Shown: piece by piece, positions 45,570 through 58,639 of the stretch
Layout of the letters: every line of letters starts with the position of its first letter
Position numbering within the stretch: the first letter of the stretch is position 1
Origin: Branchiostoma floridae
Taxonomy: Eukaryota; Chordata; Leptocardii; Amphioxiformes; Branchiostomatidae
Assembly (NCBI RefSeq): GCF_000003815.2
Contig: NC_049993.1
Coordinates: 8,185,762 to 8,249,761, forward strand
Direction of reading: 5' to 3'
DNA: 64,000 nt
The notes under the pieces: generated by a model
What the model was told of the DNA's origin: nothing
The model's database searches: none
The model's input: only the letters and a program-made list of their open reading frames with translations
Translations under genes and position numbers: made by a program

Positions 45570-46889
45570 CTGCGCAAACATAAGGGGGTATAAATGAATC
45601 TAATTGCTTTCTTGACGCCAGTAATTGTTATGAATGCACATTCGAATAATTGGTGCATTTATGAACAAGGCAGGATGACTGCTTTATTACACATGGGGTA
45701 TATTCCTACTTTATCATTGTTAAAATGCAAAATCGAATGCAAAAATGGTAGAATAATTTCTTTAACATTCTTGAGATGCAATATTACAAAAATAGAGTGC
45801 AAAAAGTATAGATACATGCAATATAGACTATTCGTTTCCGGGCATTTGTGGGTGTGCCAATGGCTCGGACAGGCAGTGTGTCAAGTTCGACACGCCCTGT
45901 ACATAAATCGATATCGCTGGAAATGTAGAGTTTCGGGGTGAATGTGTAGGAATTTCTAACCCGGAAACTTGGCTTTTCATGCAGTGACAATGACTCATGT
46001 GCATTGCAATAATGTACGTCTGGGCAAATACTGATGTAGGTATATTTTGGCACGTTATTATCTACCATTATTGTTCTATTTATTGGCATCAACTGTATTC
46101 ATGATATAGATTGCAATGCTAATAGCATAAATAATGGGAAGCCACTGAAACGAATACAAAATCAATCCATGTTATGCTGGTATTTTGCCAAGAAGCTCCC
46201 CTGGACAATACCACTGTCCCAGCTGGGATGTAAGTCAATTAGGGTCATCCGATAAACCCGTAGTGTCATGGAGTTGTTTAGCAAGAAGCCGTGAAGTGTG
46301 GAAGAAGTTTTCATTGGAAATTGCTGAGGTTTTCAAACAGTTTTCTAGAAACTGGTCAAGACACACCATTGATAACGTAGCAGATCTTGTTTTTTCACCA
46401 ATTCAGCTGTTCATTTTGTAAACAACGGCAACACTGTCTTCGGTGACTAAAGAAAGTAAATCAAAAGACGATAGTATTTTCCCAATATATTGATTCTGAT
46501 AAATGAAGGTGTTGGAATCCATCGACCGACCCACAAGCACAGTTTTCGGCTCGTTGCCTTCAAACGGTTTGCAGATACCCCCGGGACGGTTATTTCAGTT
46601 TGAAATACAGAACAATTCAAACAGCCTCAGCCGTTATGTTATATAGACATGCAGGTTATTGGGTCATCTGAGATACGTTTGCAAGCAAAATGGGCGTAAT
46701 CTTTGAGTGGAAATTTAACAATACAAATGGTAAACATATAGAATGTTCGACATATATGTACATGCAAATATATCCCCACTTGTAATAATTGCTGAAATGA
46801 CAATATTCCCCGTGCCACTCATACTCAATCTAATTTCATCAACTTTCACGCTAATTGCGATCTTTGTGACCCTGCAATTCCAACTGAGG

Positions 46890-46990
46890 AGCTCAGACTG
46901 TCCCAATTTTATTTTCTTTAATTGCGGAATTCCCGGGGAGGCCCTATAGGGAGAAATTGGGGCATTCAGACACTGGCACAACTAGGCCAT
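46890..46990. other. Short 5S-rRNA-like phrase
   Basis: AGGCCATACCGCCACCCTCG TCTGACG (about 46985-47012 including flank) resembles two conserved blocks of 5S rRNA with the part between them missing. It is too short to be a gene and may be chance. Confidence 0.12.
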
Positions 46991-47875
46991 ACCGCCACCC
47001 TCGTCTGACGCATTATTGACCTCATACACAAGTAAATTGGAAGGGGGGCTGAGTTGTCGTGGTCACTGCACCAGGAATCTATCAAAACACACACCAACAC
47101 ACCACAAACACACGCACCGATTGAATTACATTATAAGAAGGAATATATTGATTTTGCGAACGTATGTGGAGTGTCACAGTATCTATGAGTGTATTCTACA
47201 TTGTGCAATTCTACATTCGACACTGTCGGTTACTACGAAATTTTAAGTTGTCAGCATATGTGAGAAAAACAAAGGTGGTGAATTTAACATCGGGAGATTC
47301 GTGTTTCTTGCATACTGTATTAAAACAATCGAAAACCTGCGTTAAAAAGCAATTATAACAATAAAGACAAAAGCTCATCCGCTAAATGACACAGGCTCTG
47401 TAGGCAGCAAATTATTTACTACAATTACTTGACAAAAACGAACAGACACGAACCATATACCAGATTTCACGAAATTATGTATATGTATACACAATGTATG
47501 TATGATACCGATAACATAGGCGATTTGAATAATGCCATCTGCCTTTCTGCTATTCTCTTGCATCATCTCTCATTACCTCATTGAAAAGCGTTCTGCAGGC
47601 CGATTCTAGCTTCCCATGAAAGAACAAACTTTGGTTCACACAGATTTCTGTGACATGCATGGGTAAGTAGCACACATGGCTACCACCGACGTAAATCAGA
47701 CGATTTGTAAAGCAGACATACCTTCACGTGAGTCCATATGTAAGCTGTCTTTTGGATAATTCGTGTAACATGTATTTGGCCTTTCACAGCTTTCATCTCA
47801 CAAATACCATATCCCGCGCATAAGCTGCTCAATGTGGAATTTTGAGATAAGACGATGTTATTGTCTCCTTCTTAC

Positions 47876-48094
47876 CGTAACGGTACAGACGCCCGTGACT
47901 CTGTACAACTCACTAGCTGCAAACGAGGTTAAGACGATCTCATATATCTTCAGGGTTACGCCATTGAGCACATACGTCACGCTTCTTCGGGAGATTCTCT
48001 CGCCAGTTTGTACGAACGTCACTGCTTTAGCCGCTTTTCTGCGAGGCAACTCAAAGATATGTTTTTCACCTGTTTTGCTTTCCCAACCATTTTT
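47876..48094 (-). CDS. Candidate exon of the second minus-strand gene
   Basis: A long T-rich tract and CATAAGCAG acceptor lead into 73 codons open in phase 0-0, ended by GTAAGA. Readable parts are NGWESKTGEKHIFELPRRKA, then AVTFVQTGERISRRSVTYVL, then NGVTLKIYEIVLTSF and LYRVTGVCTVT. Alternating hydrophobic strands and a TL..YEI.LT phrase suit an extracellular beta-sandwich, with REJ/PKD-type modules the best guess. The frame has the coding look that surrounding frames lack. Confidence 0.45.
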
Positions 48095-48819
48095 CTGCTT
48101 ATGGTAAAGGTCAAATAAATAAATAGAATTGATTAAAAAAAAGAATGAATAAATTTTGTCTCTGGACACTTTGAGAGTAAATTTTCAAAGTTGGCTCATG
48201 TGACGGTTATATAACATGCCACCAACAAAGTTCCGTATCCTTATCCTACTTAAACATTTACGTACAAGTGAATTATTGAGATGAATGTACCTTTACAGGC
48301 ATAATCCTATTATACTTTCAGCAGTCCTATCCCTACATAATCAGCGGTGGAGGGGCGCATCTCAAAGGGTACAAAAATTGAATTATAACATCAGGTCGTA
48401 ATCGTTGTTCCTCATGGATGATTTATAAAATGGGAGCTAAATCAACTTATCTAATATTCGTATTCCCTGTCCAATAATTAGGTGAAGTATTAGCAATTGA
48501 AGGGTAAACTAAAGGAGAATGATGTCATTCAGAGTAGATCAAAACAGTTTTAGATGTTTCTTCGACCATGAGTCATACAACGTAATATTCATCCACCACA
48601 GAACATTGAATGTTATCTATGAAACCCTTTCAACTCATGACATTTAGGCAACTTTGTCTTTATAAACTATGAACATGAACTTCCTATGTTTCCTATGGTG
48701 ACACCATCTACATAGAGAATATAAAGGATGAATAACGTATTATGAGTACCATTTATATAGTCACGAGGATTTGATCATCTTTCACCAAGTTCCAAATTGC
48801 TTGTATGATGTTGAACGAA

Positions 48820-49168
48820 CAAACTGGTAACAAATGCTTTGTTACTCATTGACAACAGACCTTTAAGCGAATTTGTGTCCGTTCTATCACAATATAATAT
48901 CATCAAATCAAATCATCCGTACAGCGCACATAGCTTGAGATAGCAAACGTACTGTTTACAAACTCATTGACAATATATGTATAAGCTAATTAGTGTCCGT
49001 TCTTATACAATATCATCAAATCAAATCATCAAAGCAGCGCACATAGTTTGAGGGAGAAAACTGGTCACAAATGTTTTGTTACTAATTGACAAGACATATA
49101 AGCGAATTTGTGTCCGTTCTTATACAATATCATCAAATCAGATCTTCAATGCAGCGCGCATAGTTCAA
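48820..49168. repeat. Tandem array, about 115-base unit, 3 copies
   Basis: Copies share ACTCATTGACAA, AAGCGAATTTGTGTCCGTTC, ATACAATATCATCAAATCA and CAGCGCACATAGTTTGAG. The middle copy is shorter at its start. Confidence 0.8.
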
Positions 49169-49398
49169 TTACTGTAATGAATAGCTGCACGGTACCATAT
49201 GGCATGACACAGAAACAGGAAGGTGCGTCTAAAGCTCCCGGTGTACATCATCAGAATCAACAAGGCGCTGTCTCTAGGGAGAGGGGCCGGATGAAGGATG
49301 GCCAGATCGAATGGATTCTGACATGTCAAGGCGAGGAGGAGAAGCATATGCACACCCTATTATAGATGCCACGACAGGCGACGTGCGTAGAGCCTCAC

Positions 49399-49490
49399 GG
49401 GGTCCATACAGAGTTTGTTTACGACAATATCCCAAGTCGAAGCAATTTTTATGGACTGTAAACCCTGTATGGCGGATGCCTCTGTGTCCG
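49399..49490 (-). CDS. Weak exon candidate of the second minus-strand gene
   Basis: An excellent acceptor (AATCTGTCGTTTTACAG) precedes 49490, and a GTGAGG donor follows 49399. Entered in phase 2, as the exon at 50836-50943 would require, the frame reads GHRGIRHTGFTVHKNCFDLG, then YCRKQTLYGP. It stays open well past the donor. Another frame (DTEASAIQGLQSIKIASTWD) is also open, so the reading is ambiguous. Confidence 0.22.
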
Positions 49491-50835
49491 CTGTAAAACG
49501 ACAGATTAACGAGATGGATTCACCAATGTCACAAAAGTGATAGTAAATATTCATTTTACAACCTGGCAGCATTCAGAAGATCCAAGTGTGCTTTTAATCC
49601 TGTTAGTTACAAGTAGTCGTCCCTGATCGCAGTGCCTCACCTTTTGAAGTCGACTTAATAAAAAGTTAACGGCGGGCTTTCAGCAGAGGACATAAAATGT
49701 AACATGGCCACAGGCTAGCTGCCACTAGCATGACGAAATAGAATTTCAAATATCAAATAGACTATTGAATTTTTGCATAAAACCATTCGCACGTAGGCGT
49801 ATGACATCCTGCCAGCTTTCCAGCAGATGGATACTTCTTATTGATTATCATTATGTTTTCATTGTAAACTGATTTATATGTATCTAGTGCTGCCGTGTAT
49901 ATATACTGAAAGCTTGATGTTAATATTGAACTGAGGAGTAGTGGAAATGTCTATTAAGGAGTAAACCGCGATATGCTTCAAGTGTGTGTGCTGGACGTCC
50001 TTGACCATGGATCTGGTACTGTCTAACTAACAGTAACATGTCTGTGCTGTTCGTAATGAAAAGTATATATGATTAGAAAATAGAGAGTCCAACAAAACTC
50101 CTACCAAAGTTCAGAAAATTAGTACTGGTAGATTCCTACTGAATTACGGACTATGTGGACCAACTGTTGAACCATTTATATCCGACAACCCCCTTCTTTG
50201 TGTTGCTCATGAATCAGGCACGATGCCAAAATCTACAGCATCATGCAAAAGCCAACAAAAGCTAAAGGTGGTGCTTCAGAAAGAAAACGATGATAAGTTT
50301 CACATGTAGCTTCAACCTTAACTTGATTACCAAATGGCCGTAGATAATTTACATACAAAAGCTTCACTCTACATCATTAGTACCTATGATACATTACCTG
50401 ACTAGACTTCAGAATTGCGCTATGGTCTGATTGTCACGTTTATTCCCCAGGAACTAGGAGTGAACGAACAGTCTTATAATGTAACTGAAATTTAAGAATA
50501 ACAGATACAATAGTAAAATACGGACCTTATAGCTTGACCCCATTGCAAGCCTGAGTGATCCGCCTAATCTCTGGAGGTCGAAAGATATAAACTGTTAAGA
50601 CATACCATACCGAACTCACACAGACAGCATAATCCACCTGATCCAACACTCACCTCGCTATCTGTACCCTACGCTTGCAAATAACGGCACATCATGAAAG
50701 AAGATGTGGTTACTAATAAATCTGTACAAGAGGATCATTGAAGTTTCTTCGGGAAATTCACATTTAGTTGTTATCAACATGACGTATGATTAACTATAGG
50801 TTTAAACCTTTGAGCACAGCGATAATTCAGCTCAC

Positions 50836-50943
50836 CGGAAGCTTTTGGGGACCGACGTTTCTGTTCCCTTGTCAGCCAGCAGGATCTCATGACGTACGTC
50901 CACGTCACATTCCTCCATTACACCAATGTACCATTGAGTACAT
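50836..50943 (-). CDS. Candidate exon of the second minus-strand gene
   Basis: This is a 108-base symmetric exon (phase 2-2) with a CATGCTAG acceptor and a GTGAGC donor. It encodes CTQWYIGVMEECDVDVRHEI and LLADKGTETSVPKSF. Its internal ATG (MEECDVD) has a good context and could instead be the start codon if the 54.4-kb exon is a 5' leader. No family was recognised. GC content is above the local background. Confidence 0.38.
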
Positions 50944-53405
50944 CTAGCATGACCACGTGATGAAAAGCATAAAGTTGATTTACTGCCAAAGAACTCCCAT
51001 TCACGGTATGCATGTTTCTGAGATCTTCACCCCGTAGCAAAATGAATATCTGCCATACCTTATTTGTTTTTTTCAGGTAATTGGAAAATTTGTGCAATTC
51101 TTCCTAGGCCCTTCTAAGATCGTCAAATCAATCTATTATAGAATATATGGGACGTTTTATTTTCAACAGTCTTCAAAGAAGAAGCCAAACCCCGCAATAG
51201 AATCGTAGGTCTTAGTACCCTATTCTGTACAGTATGAACATTCAACGCATTATTTGCATGTTAAAATTTAGATTATTTACCTGTATTTAGACCACATTCA
51301 ATCATTCATGTATCTAATTTTCTTTAACTTGCAATTAGCCTCATGGGCATGAATTTTCAATAAAATATATTTCATTATTTTACGTTAAAAATGTAAGAAC
51401 ATACATGGAATATTACTATCGTGTCAGGCTTCAAGTCACGTAGCGTCACCATAAAGCATTGTAACGCTGTCTGAACAGGACAGCATTAGACGTCATTTTA
51501 CTGCGTCAAATCGATCCGAATGAAGCGCTGGTATAACAGTGTCTGTCAGATGGCCTCTGGCACACACTCTGAAATGTCACACCGTTCGTGTTGGACAGCT
51601 AGATTGCACAGAAAGGGTTTGTATAGATGGCACGAAAAGGGTTCGTATTTGTACAAGCAATGTCTCAGAATGGCTAAACTGTCGAACCATAACTGTGTTC
51701 AAGGCAAAACTGAAAATTGGCCGGTATGCTAATGCCTAAATTAATCATGCGAACTTGATTCTATTTGGAGGATACACACCAGCATCTAAGGGCAAAGACG
51801 GTACTTAATCATTCTTGCAAATATGGCATCACCATTGTCTGATTTTATTTGAAAACCTCTTGGTGAGCTGTGAGCTTAAGAATATGCCTGTGCATGCCAT
51901 AGATCTAATTTGATGTTTTCCGTGTGCATAAACTGTCTATGTGGGGATTATCACGTCTCTACCAGGGCTCAAATCTGTCTGAGCGGAATTGTACATTCCG
52001 AGCACATAGATGTTCACATACCATGAAGACCAGAGGCAAGAGATAGATTCTCTCATTAACGGGACGTAGCTTCCAATTACCTCCAGAATGGCTTATTTGC
52101 CCTTAATGTGTTTTATATTCACATTCCGACATCTATCCTTGCCTTGGCTCTCGCATGAATGAGTTGACGAATGCGAAAAATGTGTTAGAATGAATTGATG
52201 AATGTGAGAAAGGTGCTTCCGAGCAATAGACTTTGGGATTCGGAAGAGAACAACGATCCTCAGGCACGGACTGTTAAATGGACAAGAAGAAAACGGAGGT
52301 GAAAAGTTCTCTTCAATATTTAGAAGAAAAAAAAACGTATTGACACCTTTGTTCTCTCCTGACGACATTCCCTCCCCCGCGTACATACACACTGACTTGC
52401 CATACAGGTAAGGTGAACACTATGATAAAAACAGATTTTTTATGATCATTCTCATTCATTACAATTTGCTCAACCATATGATTTCTGTCAGAAGCCCTTC
52501 GCTGGGTACAATCCTCGTATCTGACGATGGAGAGCGTAACAAGTATCTTAAGCATAATCCAGAAGTCAGAATAATAAGAAAATTCATTACCATGAATGTA
52601 GGCTTTACTAAGAAGAAGTGAAAACCACGATCTCGAATAAGTACCGTACTTCTCTACTACCCTGACAAAAGTAATGACCTTTCCGTGGCACAGCTATAAC
52701 GTTTTCCCAGGATCGCAATTCTTTATCGTTGTGTCCAATGAGGCGAATAAGTAGGAAACTGGGACTGCATAAATCCCCACCCTTCATCTATGCCTATGCC
52801 ACGGCTATGTTATCATTAGACGGAGTTTCGTTTCCGGAGGGGCGAGCGGGTCAGGTGGGAAAATATCTGATTTTTTTTTGGTAATCAAGTCGCCTTTCAA
52901 GTTTTTTTGGACGAAAAATACAAGATATTTTCTTATATATATTTTGCCTTGATGCACTTGGCTTTCTTTCTCAGCCAGCACATGATCCTTGTGCGTTTGC
53001 ACCCAGCGATGAAATTTGAATGCGGTACAATCGTCCTTTGCCATTTGGCAGCAGACCACCACTAAAAACGTGACAGAAAAAAACGCCCCCTCACCATCAT
53101 GAGCTGTTAGCTTAATTGCAGTCCTGACAAGACGCACAACACGACCACGCGATCAATGGTCCATTTCCTGGACGAGATTGGTACAAGGGCTTCTGGGTGG
53201 ACGTTAGCATTTACCACCGGCAGTTAGACAGTGGCCTCTTGGAGCTGAGGTGTATAATGGGTTATTCAAATGCCGGGCTGGAAACTGGTTTGGCAACCCG
53301 ATGGTTTCGGGATCGTATCATAACAACGACCTGGATTAGATCGGTTTCAACAGTCGAAAACACTACGTAGATCAACATAGACATTGTAGCTTGTCTTAGT
53401 AATAA

Positions 53406-53647
53406 CCCCTTTCCAGTAGGACGGCGCTCTTGCCGCGCTCTCTCTGCGACCTAAATTTGACAGATAGCTCAACGAATTCTACAGAAAAGAAACGAATATT
53501 TTTTTTACATTATGTGTGTTTTGTTGTCTTCTCAGTCACACTTTTACGTTTTGTATGATATACTCAGTGTGAAAATGAAGGTTACAGATATCCTATTTAG
53601 GTCGCAGTGAGAGTGCAGCGCGATCGCCGTATAGTGGAAAGGGGGCC
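53406..53647 (-). mobile_element. Inverted-repeat element, family A, copy 2
   Basis: It is the reverse-oriented relative of 12090-12324. The ends CCCCTTTCC and GGAAAGGGGGCC are each flanked by TAA (53403-53405, 53648-53650). A TWA-type three-base duplication fits PIF/Harbinger elements. The inner blocks GCGACCTAAAT and ATTTAGGTCGC are conserved. Confidence 0.65.
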
Positions 53648-54424
53648 TAATATATCTGGTAGCAGAAAATGTTATAAATTAACGACGACGTCTACCTACA
53701 AATAGACTTTAATTTTGCCCAGTGCTATCAAATTGTCTTCCAACTAGATTCCTTTCACGTGACACCTGTCTAATAACACGGCACCTCGTAATGCTATATG
53801 ACAGGTCCATCTGGTTGTGTATCATTCTATATTAACTGACTAATGGGAAACATAAATCAATTTACGGATCTGTAATATTGTTATTCAATAGAATGGACTA
53901 GAGTTTTTCTCTAACATGAGATGTTTATCCTTGAACACACACTAAAGCGTAATGTTTTCTGTGGATGTTGTAGAGATTGCTTACACTGATCCATGCATGC
54001 GGATTAATTTTGCACACAAACGCAACAGAACTGTGCATCAATCCATCATTGTCATAAGAATGAATTAGTATCTAGTTCGGCGTAATATGTGAGGTAAACA
54101 GGTCTTATTTTCTGATTCCAATCTCTAAATTCCAAGTGCTTACCAAGCATTTACCTAGATGTCATCACCAACAAGGGTGATTCCGTAATGAAAAAGATCT
54201 GTCAAATATTTCTAGTACATGTAGTAAAGCTGTACAGTAGTAATTCTTCACACATTGAAAAAATGGAATCTTCTTATACAACAGAACTACACTGTTAAAG
54301 TAAATGCTCATAATCACAGAAAATCTCTAATACGTTTAATGTTCGACTATCTACGATACCGTTAATGCTTCAGGCAATTGTGTCTCAATATCCTCAAGAT
54401 ACTTTCCAGTCAAGACGTACTTAC

Positions 54425-54700
54425 GTTAGCGATCGCTGACTAGCTCCATCTTGGACCGCCCTGTCGCTCTCAGAGATGGAAGGAAATGCCTGTTGTTAGA
54501 ATGAACTATCCCTAGCTGTAGCTCTCTGGTGTTGGACCGACGCCACACACACTGCAACCGAACGAGCTGCTCTAACTGCAGAACTGAAGCAGATCCCCTC
54601 GCGTAACGACGCAGCCTGTTTCTCCGGACCGTAGAGCAGAAATAGCCAATTAAGGTAACTGCACGGCCACTCCAGCGCAGAGCGGCGCTACATTGTTATG
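54425..54700 (-). promoter_or_regulatory. Candidate promoter and first exon of the second minus-strand gene
   Basis: GC- and CpG-enriched sequence on the minus strand leads to CCAAGATGGAGC, close to a YY1/TISU-type initiator, and then to a consensus donor GTAAGT directly after 54425. The ATG there opens only seven codons (MELVSDR) before a stop, so the exon would be a 5' leader with a short upstream frame. A TATAAAAG at about 54755 is on the plus strand and would face the other way. Confidence 0.35.
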
Positions 54701-55327
54701 GCTCTCTCTCCGTGGGGAGAAAAGGAGCAAACGAGCCTGTCAATATATCAGAGTATAAAAGGAGCCCGTGCGAGGGGATAACCATATTAGGTCCGCTATA
54801 TTTCACGCATTGGAAACTAGGTCGGAGGACACATGTATGTATTAAACAAGTGAAATAGGCACGAATCCAGAGATGAGATAAAACATATACAAGCCCTAAC
54901 CTGGGTTTCACGTGCGTTGGGAAGGTCCGTTCTATTACACATTAATGATAAGAAAGCGAAATGGAGCTATGGGGGTCACACAGAGCGATTGGATTTCATC
55001 TGTCAATGCCAGATTCGTACTTCCCTGGTGAACGCGTGGGAAATTATCCGCCAGCCCAGCGCTGCGGTTTCCGCCCCAGACATCAGCATTATGCATACAT
55101 TTACATCTCTCCTCCAGACATGCCCATGCGCATGCGTGTACGGTTATAAACATCGCGCGGTGATACCGTGGGTAAGATTATCACGCATTGGGGAAGGAGC
55201 TAATCCACACAGGGTATCCGCCATGGTTCCTGGCGATGAAGCAGTTAAAGGATCTCAAGGGAAATGTGAATGCGTTCTACCAATCCCGGAGTTAGTCCCG
55301 CAAAACTGCATGTATACTCTCAAAGTG

Positions 55328-55477
55328 GAGGTTAGGCTCCGGCCTTTTTTTACGTTCCTTTGGCGTTTTCATCGAAATTTCTATTTTGTACCGTTTTGAC
55401 AGATTTGACAAAATAGAAAACCCTATAAAACCTAAAACCTAAAACGTATAAAAAGAAAAAAGCCGGAGCCTAACCTC
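55328..55477. mobile_element. 150-base element with perfect 16-base terminal repeats
   Basis: Both ends read GAGGTTAGGCTCCGGC inward. Each is followed by a T-rich tract and TACGTT on its own strand, so most of the element can fold into one hairpin. The middle has direct repeats of CCTAAAACCTAAAACG. It has the structure of a miniature inverted-repeat transposon. It supplies the 3' end of the 160-codon plus-strand frame starting at 54917, which is therefore not a gene. Confidence 0.75.
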
Positions 55478-57404
55478 TGCTTGAAACAAAGCAAAACTAC
55501 TGTAAGCACCAACTGACGTGAACTGTACACTGGACTATCATAGTGACTGATCTAAGACATGATTAAAGCAGACTAATGACCTCTTCCGTCGACACTTATA
55601 TCATCTATCAAAGTTGACTACAAAGGAGGAGAAGCATTTGTGCCGTTGCTTTGATTCCAAAAGCTCACTGTAATACGAGTGATACCGTGCCGAGACTAAG
55701 ACATTTAAGTGCAGTGTTACTGCCTCCGTATTGCCGAGATAGAGTCAAGTGGTTAAAACATATGGTGTTTACATTGACATTGACTTGAAATAAGACAAAA
55801 CATTTGCTATCCTAGCTAGACGAATACTATAGTGTTAGACCCTCGCATTTTGCAAGCAAATTGCCTAATTGGTAATAAGCACAACTAAAGTATGATTCCA
55901 TTACTTTAGATTATTAGAATTTACAAATTAAAACACGTCGTTTCTAATTCAATGACATAATATTATATTATGCACAACGCACTTAATAACATAACGCAGA
56001 TAATTGATAAGGCATATTAAAACTGGTGTGAACCATTCATATTATCAGATCTTTATCTATCCTCTATTCAAGTAATGCTAGCGGCAATATTGTTTCCACC
56101 TCGTTAGCAACATATAAAGATGGCAACAAATTAGCCATAAGAACAGAATGGAAATCAGGGGGTGTTTGAAGCACTAGTAAATCAACAGCGATGACTCCTT
56201 ATTGTATTTACTGACAACAGTACAATAAGTAACGACACATGATTCCCGCACTTTATAGCATTCATTAGTATGATGTTTTTGTTATTTATGTTTATTCGAC
56301 ATCTTAGACGATTAATTGTTTTGTTTAACCCGCATTTGTATTGTATGCCATGCTGGGGTGAAAGCCAGTAAAGAGGAGAGACACCTGTTCTATATCACCC
56401 CATCGACATATGTGATAAATTAATATAGAAAAAGTGAAAAAAACATCCCCTCTACTCTGCAACCACTGGTCTACAACGCGATAGTGCTAGTATATACATA
56501 TATATATTTATCTCAAGGATTAGAATGCAACAATAGCAAGCCCAACAACTCGAAAGCCACAGGTCTACAACGCGACATTATGTAAATCAATGTAGGAATT
56601 CTGATGGATTCAGGACATGGCGTTCATCGATCAGGCACCGTGGGGAGACGCCTGGTGCTGCCGGCTGGGGAGCATAATTGTTGGTGCCGCGAAAACAAGA
56701 CTATGTTTCTATCCAGACTCAACACGATGGGGGCGTGATTGTTACCTTCGTAAGTGGAACCATTTTGCCAAAGCTACACGAAAGCGTAAGTTGGATAAAG
56801 GATAAGATGAAGTTACACGCATTGGAAGGACAGTGGTTTTCAAATATTCAGTTAAGTCGTTCTTGCAGAAGGAAAGCAATGTAACTTGATGACTTGAGTC
56901 TGACAACGTAAGCAACCAGAAATAAACATGGGATAAACATCGAGTCATTATGTTTGTGGCTGTTTAGATTGCCTTTTTATTTTCCAAAATGTTATGTATA
57001 GAATGTAAGATAGCTATTAGTGTCATATCATATAACATTAAAGTAGATCGTAAAGCAATATATAAACTGCAATATGAAACAATGCAATAATAAGTGAGAA
57101 GAGCACGATGTGTAACTGAAACCCTCATCAAGAACACAACGCGCAGAGGTAATATTCCGGTCACATACCCCAAGCGTTATCTGTTCGTGATTTATAAATT
57201 CTCACTGACTTTATTTGGTCTGCTCACTGGCGCGTTGTATAACGTGATATGTGAGGGAGGGCCTGCAGACCAAATCTGGTCAATTTTATGCATCGCAGAT
57301 TAATGTGAAAATCAGAGTTTATTTCAGGTCAAAAGAGATACTGCGTAAATCATGTCAAGGGTACCAGTCATCTATTCTTCCTGCATTATGATTCTACTCT
57401 TAAA
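55478..57404. other. No recognisable feature
   Basis: This is AT-rich sequence with only short unassigned frames. The phrase GGTCTACAACGCGA occurs twice (about 56468 and 56560). Confidence 0.45.
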
Positions 57405-57653
57405 GTGGTATCTCATTGCACTTGGGGAACCGGTGCGGCACTGCGGGGTTCGTTCACTGCGGTACTGTTCATCGATTTCTTTTTTGCAATTTAAATATTT
57501 CGTAACACGTAAAAGTATGACTTAGTTAGAAGACAACAAAATACAGAATACATAAGAAAATTGATTTCTTTCCTTATCTCTGAAATTCGTTGAGTAATCT
57601 TTCGAATCCCTCAGTGCCGCACCAGTGCCGCAAGTGCAGTGAGATATCACCTT
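57405..57653 (+). mobile_element. Inverted-repeat element, family B, copy 2
   Basis: It is the best-preserved copy. The left end is GGTATCTCATTGCACTTGGG and the reverse-complemented right end is GATATCTCACTGCACTTGCG. A GGTGCGGCACTG block follows in both arms. TTAA lies just outside each end (CTTAAAG, CTTTAAC), compatible with a TTAA or TTA-type target site. Confidence 0.7.
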
Positions 57654-58639
57654 TAACATTGGATCTTGGTATCAGATTGAAGTAAATGTTTTACATGATT
57701 CATGGAGTTAGGCGCAATATGTGCGATGGCTTATGTAGGATAAGATAGACATAACCGAACCTGTAAAAGGAACTTTACAAGTTTTTTGATCATGATGTAT
57801 AGAATAGAAGTTTACGATGAATGAAATTATTAACTTCCCCGCAGTGGGATCTCCGCGATAAGCAATGCATCACGGTACTAATCACCACTCAAATAAAAAT
57901 GAAAGCCGCTCATTTTACTTGTGTCACATAGCAATAAACATAGATGCATCAAACGTTACGGCTGAACACAGATGTTTTGTGCCGTGCATGTTAATTCTAT
58001 CTCCTTCATATTAAAAAAAGACACGCATTTCTTTTACAATGCTTCGAATCAGTAGGGCCCGTTCACACTTGAGTATATATTCAAATTTGTATGCGTTCCG
58101 TATTGATATCTTTTGACGTAGGTTTTACGACCGAAGAAACTTTCGGTTTGATAAACAACAAATAATGGCGGTCAAAGTAAAAGACAACTTCTTTCATGCA
58201 AACTTGACCTAAACCAAAATAATGCCAATCGCAATTCATATATATATGGACTGGAAAACACCCACAAGTGTGAACGAACCCTTACGTGCTGAACGCCAGC
58301 CAGAACGATTACTATCAACATAAAAAATCATTAAATGATTGAATTATGAATAAGTTGAACCATACTCAAAAGAGAATTTGATTAGGCTACAAAGGTTTGG
58401 ATAAAATAGTCTGTTGCCAAAACCGGAAAGGACTGGCATTTAGCCAATTTAATTACCTGAGACTTAACCAGAATGAAAGGCGTGAATATTAAGTCATTCC
58501 TAACACGTCTTAAACAAATCGTATCCGCAGTGCGATTGCAATTACAGGATACTGATGTTTTCCAGTTGACTGTGTTATCGTCATGCTGTTAAAAGCACGG
58601 AGGGAATGAATCGGTGAGAATTAAGCTATGGAAACAAGT

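Noticed and set aside
46715-46962. Minus-strand frame after a strong acceptor (TTTCTCCCTATAG), peptide ASPGIPQLKKIKLGQSELLS
   Set aside because: It would have to enter in phase 2, but the preceding candidate exon (47876-48094) ends in phase 0 and already joins the 45.5-kb exon. No good donor ends it.
49822-50836. Possible 13-16-base microexons before good donors (for example GGTACAGATAGCGAG before GTGAGT near 50656)
   Set aside because: Microexons cannot be told from chance without transcript data.
54917-55399. 160-codon plus-strand reading frame with ATG
   Set aside because: Its last 24 codons lie inside the 150-base inverted-repeat element and no domain is recognisable. It appears to be chance plus transposon.
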